From NCBI GenBank assembly GCA_947461155.1, contig CANHKE010000034.1:1-8608 (forward strand): a stretch of 8,608 bases of DNA, read 5' to 3'. Origin of the DNA: Cytophagaceae bacterium (GTDB taxonomy: Bacteria > Bacteroidota > Bacteroidia > Cytophagales > Spirosomataceae). Made by a program: the position numbers and the translations under genes. The notes under the pieces were generated by a model. That model did not search any database, was not told where the DNA came from, and worked only from the letters and a program-made list of their open reading frames with translations. Positions 6,089 through 8,608 of the stretch are shown piece by piece; position 1 is the stretch's first letter, and every line of letters starts with the position of its first letter.

Positions 6089-7303
6089 ATGAATTCCATT
6101 CAATACGATTTTCGTCCGGAGAATTTCCAGCTTTCTGATCCCAATCAATATGATTTGGCCGACTTGAAAGCAGAAGAGATGATTATTTCGCTCGGACCGC
6201 AACATCCATCAACACACGGAGTATTGCGTTTAGAAGTTATTTCTGATGGCGAATTGGTCGTGGATGTGGTTCCGCATCTCGGTTATTTACACCGCTGCTT
6301 TGAGAAGCACGCACAATCACTTCCTTACAATCAAATCATTCCTTACGTAGACCGCCTCGACTACATGGCCTCCATGAATTCAGAACATGCCTACGTCATG
6401 GGGATCGAAAAGATGCTTGGATTAACCGGTACACTCCCCAAACGCATCGAGTACATACGCGTGCTTGTTGCCGAATTAAATCGCATCGCCTCACATTTCG
6501 TTGCCATCGGTACCTATGGGCTCGATATAGGCGCCTATACGCCTTTTTTATGGCTCATGCGCGACCGCGAGCACATCCAGCGTCTATTGGAATGGCTTTC
6601 AGGAGCTCGCATGCTATACAATTATATTTGGGTTGGTGGATTATTTTACGACCTACCCGTAGGTTTCGAAGCGCGCACCGCTGAGTTAATTCCCGTGCTA
6701 AAAAATACGATTCGCGAAGTCCAGCAAATCGTGGAGGGTAATAGTATTTTCATCAAACGTACCGCGAATGTTGGCGTATTACCTTTAAATTTAGCTATAA
6801 ATACGGGTTGCACAGGGCCAGTCCTGCGTGGCTCAGGTTTGGCATTCGACTTACGTCGGGTTGACGGATACTCCGTTTATCCCGAATTGGAATTCGATAT
6901 TCCAGTGGGCCGCGGTTTACATGGCCAAACCGGCGATTGCTGGGATCGAAACCATGTCCGCGTATTGGAATGCCTTGAATCCATTCGCATCATCGAACAA
7001 TGTGTAGATGCCCTAACGGGATCAGAAAAACGAACCGTTGAATTTGATCCGCAAGCATTTGTTCCCAAAAAAATACGTCCTGCCGCGCAAGATATTTATG
7101 TGCGCGCCGAAAATCCCAAAGGGGAATTGGGCTTCTTTATACGTGCCGACGGCAAATCGGATATTCCCACACGGATGAAGGTGCGCGCTTGCTCTTTCCA
7201 TCACCTTTCCGTTATTCCAGATCTGGCCAAAGGGGCCTATTTGGCAGATTTAGTTGCCATCATCGGCTCCATGGACTTAGTCATGGGCGAAGTAGATAGA
7301 TAA
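6089..7303 (+). CDS. nuoD: NADH-quinone oxidoreductase subunit D
   Basis: The 49-kDa-type subunit of respiratory complex I. It lies in the peripheral arm at the membrane interface and forms the quinone site together with NuoB. Its 404 residues match a stand-alone NuoD, not a NuoCD fusion. Visible landmarks are GPQHPSTHGVLR (36-47), which contains the quinone-site His (H39/H43 region), and GYLHRCFEKHAQ (65-76). DRLDYM (88-93) has the quinone-binding Tyr at 92. Near the C-terminus are FHHLSVIPDLAKG and the final GSMDLVMGEVDR (393-404). The HRGxEK signature is altered to HRCFEK. The N-terminal 30 residues are variable and the ATG at 6089 is the natural start; no Shine-Dalgarno is seen. No nuoC, nuoB or nuoE lies beside it, so the other subunits must be elsewhere. 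A prenyl synthase gene starts one base after its stop codon. Confidence 0.97.
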   Translation: MNSIQYDFRPENFQLSDPNQYDLADLKAEEMIISLGPQHPSTHGVLRLEVISDGELVVDVVPHLGYLHRCFEKHAQSLPYNQIIPYVDRLDYMASMNSEHAYVMGIEKMLGLTGTLPKRIEYIRVLVAELNRIASHFVAIGTYGLDIGAYTPFLWLMRDREHIQRLLEWLSGARMLYNYIWVGGLFYDLPVGFEARTAELIPVLKNTIREVQQIVEGNSIFIKRTANVGVLPLNLAINTGCTGPVLRGSGLAFDLRRVDGYSVYPELEFDIPVGRGLHGQTGDCWDRNHVRVLECLESIRIIEQCVDALTGSEKRTVEFDPQAFVPKKIRPAAQDIYVRAENPKGELGFFIRADGKSDIPTRMKVRACSFHHLSVIPDLAKGAYLADLVAIIGSMDLVMGEVDR

Positions 7304-7304
7304 T

Positions 7305-8282
7305 ATGACAAACGCATTTTTACCTGCGATCGAAGCAGAAATTAACCGCCAACAAATGGGCACAGCGCCGAGCGAATTGTATGATCCGATTCGCTATTTG
7401 ATGCGATTGGGTGGAAAACGCATTCGTCCTGTCCTCTGTTTAATGAGTTATTCCTTATTTAAATCCGATTGGGAAAAAGTAGTCCCAAGCGCCTTATCCA
7501 TCGAGATTTTTCACAATTTCACGTTGATGCATGACGACATCATGGATAAAGCGCCGCTTCGAAGAGGCAAAGCCACCGTGCACGAAAAATGGAATGATAA
7601 CATTGCAATCCTTTCTGGGGATGTGATGCTCGTGAATGCCTATCAATATTTGAATCAATGTGCCCATTTGAACTTGCAGGCATACCAGCATCTATTAACG
7701 CGTTTTAATCGGACAGCAGCGGAGGTTTGTGAAGGCCAACAAATGGACATGAATTTCGAATCGCGTACCGAGGTAAGCGTCGAAGAATATATCGAAATGA
7801 TTCGTTTGAAGACATCGGTGCTGATTGGATTGTCAATGGAAATGGGTGGAATTTTAGCGGAAACGGATTTGGCAACTTCGCAGGCTTTGTATGCCATTGG
7901 GGAGGCGGTCGGCCTAGGATTTCAGTTGAAAGACGATTTGCTAGATGTCTACGGCGACCCAGCGAAATTCGGTAAGCAAGTTGGCGGCGATATTTTAGCC
8001 AACAAAAAAACATATTTATTGATTCGTGCTTTTGAAACTGCTACGGGCGATCATTTAGCCGAATTAACTGATTGGGTCCAGCGGCCAGATGCCATTCCAC
8101 AAGATAAAATTCAAGCGGTCACAGCTTTGTACAATAAGTTAGGTATCCGCGAAGAAACGGAAACGAAAATCAACGCCTATTTTGAGCATGCATTTCGTGC
8201 CGTGGAGACATTGAACATCGCAACTGAAAAAAAATCAGCCCTGCGCCATTTTATGGCTGGGTTGGTTGATCGAGAAGTTTAG
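7305..8282 (+). CDS. Polyprenyl (geranylgeranyl-type) diphosphate synthase
   Basis: A trans-isoprenyl diphosphate synthase that extends allylic diphosphates with isopentenyl diphosphate; cytoplasmic, Mg-dependent and all-helical. Its 325 residues are normal for the family. Motifs in order are GGKRIRP (36-42), the first Asp-rich motif DDIMD (77-81) followed by LRRG, EGQ (143-145), KTS (169-171), and GFQLKDDLLDVYGD with the second Asp-rich motif DDLLD (210-214). The first motif lacks the two-residue insertion of bacterial farnesyl synthases and has Phe (F72) five residues before it. By the known chain-length rules this suggests a C20 (GGPP) product rather than a long quinone tail, but chain length cannot be fixed by eye. 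It starts one base after nuoD's stop, so the two genes are probably co-transcribed and translationally coupled. Alternative names would be ispA-, ispB- or crtE-like. Confidence 0.94.
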   Translation: MTNAFLPAIEAEINRQQMGTAPSELYDPIRYLMRLGGKRIRPVLCLMSYSLFKSDWEKVVPSALSIEIFHNFTLMHDDIMDKAPLRRGKATVHEKWNDNIAILSGDVMLVNAYQYLNQCAHLNLQAYQHLLTRFNRTAAEVCEGQQMDMNFESRTEVSVEEYIEMIRLKTSVLIGLSMEMGGILAETDLATSQALYAIGEAVGLGFQLKDDLLDVYGDPAKFGKQVGGDILANKKTYLLIRAFETATGDHLAELTDWVQRPDAIPQDKIQAVTALYNKLGIREETETKINAYFEHAFRAVETLNIATEKKSALRHFMAGLVDREV

Positions 8283-8292
8283 TGTAGTTTTG
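8262..8292 (+). promoter_or_regulatory. Probable promoter for the rhomboid gene
   Basis: TTG (8262-8264), 20 bases, then TAGTTTTG (8285-8292), which matches TAnnTTTG at every fixed position. It overlaps the last codons of the prenyl synthase gene. The predicted start near 8297-8299 would put the following hairpin at the very 5' end of the rhomboid mRNA. Confidence 0.55.
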
Positions 8293-8302
8293 TAGACTTG
8301 TC

Positions 8303-8325
8303 AAAGCTTCCTTGCGAAGCTTTTT
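8303..8325 (+). terminator. Intrinsic terminator after the nuoD-prenyl synthase unit
   Basis: Perfect 8-bp stem AAAGCTTC/GAAGCTTT (8303-8310 with 8316-8323), a 5-base loop and a T-run 8321-8325. It lies 20 bases after the prenyl synthase stop and only 5 bases before the rhomboid ATG. The stem is AT-rich at its base, so it is weaker than the two minus-strand terminators. Confidence 0.78.
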
Positions 8326-8330
8326 ATGTT

Positions 8331-8608
8331 ATGGATCAATCAATTTCAATTAGTTTAGTCATCATGGTCATTACCGTGGCGATCTCCATTTTGGCGATGC
8401 AAAAGTCAAGCTGGATGAGCGCTTTGACTATGAATCCTTATCGGATTGCTAGAAAGCAGGAGTATTGGCGGTTTTTATCGTCGGGTTTTATTCATGCCGA
8501 CTTTACCCATTTGTTTTTTAACCTGTTTTCCTTCTATTTTTTTGGCGGGCAGTTGGAATATATTTTCAACCAAATTTTTCCCGGTTTCGGCGTAGTCATG
8601 TTTGTGGC
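8331..8608 (+). CDS. Rhomboid family intramembrane serine protease, N-terminal part (runs off window)
   Basis: The first 92 codons of an integral membrane protease that cleaves transmembrane substrates within the bilayer. A first hydrophobic helix spans about residues 5-23. The pre-helix segment is NPYRIARKQEYWRFLSSGFI (35-54). The second helix begins with the family's H(x4)HxxxN pattern: H55, H60 and N64 in IHADFTHLFFNLFSFYFFGG, followed by QLE. The HxxxN pattern on this helix corresponds to His150 and Asn154 of E. coli GlpG, which form the oxyanion region. The catalytic GxSG serine and the later His lie beyond the window, so activity cannot be judged. An overlapping ATG at 8326 is in another frame and stops quickly, so 8331 is the start. 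The gene follows a terminator by 5 bases and probably has its own promoter. Confidence 0.9.
   Translation, partial: MDQSISISLVIMVITVAISILAMQKSSWMSALTMNPYRIARKQEYWRFLSSGFIHADFTHLFFNLFSFYFFGGQLEYIFNQIFPGFGVVMFV

Noticed and set aside
5877..6089. Plus-strand 70-codon frame ahead of nuoD.
   Set aside because: It is antisense to the rpmG start and promoter, is rich in Phe/Ile/Leu from AT-rich DNA, and shows no recognisable motif.

Overview
The window is ordinary chromosomal DNA from a member of the Bacteroidota, most likely of the Cytophagales type. The evidence is a secreted protein ending in a Por/type IX secretion (T9SS) sorting domain, a rpmG–bL38(DUF4295)–ftsY cluster typical of the phylum, promoters of the form TTTG-N19-TAnnTTTG, and start codons with little or no Shine-Dalgarno sequence. 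Genus-level placement is inference only.

Left part (1-2802), minus strand: a large secreted protein with seven predicted Ig-like modules and a C-terminal T9SS signal (185-2545). It is followed by a strong intrinsic terminator (136-167). Flush against that terminator is the start of a second secreted protein (1-135), which has a signal peptide and resembles Ycf48/photosystem-stability-factor-like repeat proteins. It runs off the window. Positions 2546-2802 are an AT-rich divergent intergenic region.

Middle (2803-5903): glnS (glutaminyl-tRNA synthetase, plus strand) converges on ftsY (signal recognition particle receptor, minus strand), and their stop codons touch with no gap. Upstream of ftsY on the same strand are two small ribosomal genes, rpmG (bL33) and a 50-codon DUF4295 gene, probably bL38. 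A near-perfect Bacteroidota promoter drives rpmG. A clear terminator separates the bL38 gene from ftsY.

Right part (5904-8608), plus strand: nuoD (complex I 49-kDa-type subunit), which has no nuoC or nuoE beside it; a polyprenyl (probably geranylgeranyl-type) diphosphate synthase one base after it; a terminator; then the first 92 codons of a rhomboid intramembrane protease that runs off the right edge. nuoD and the prenyl synthase look co-transcribed. One contributes to the quinone-reducing arm of complex I, and the other may supply isoprenoid chains for quinones or carotenoids.

I found no CRISPR array, insertion sequence, tRNA/rRNA gene, integrase or clear undescribed system. The more interesting signals are the seven-module Cys-Trp-Cys repeat architecture, the small ribosomal gene, the isolated nuoD, and a recurring layout in which terminators sit immediately before the next start codon.
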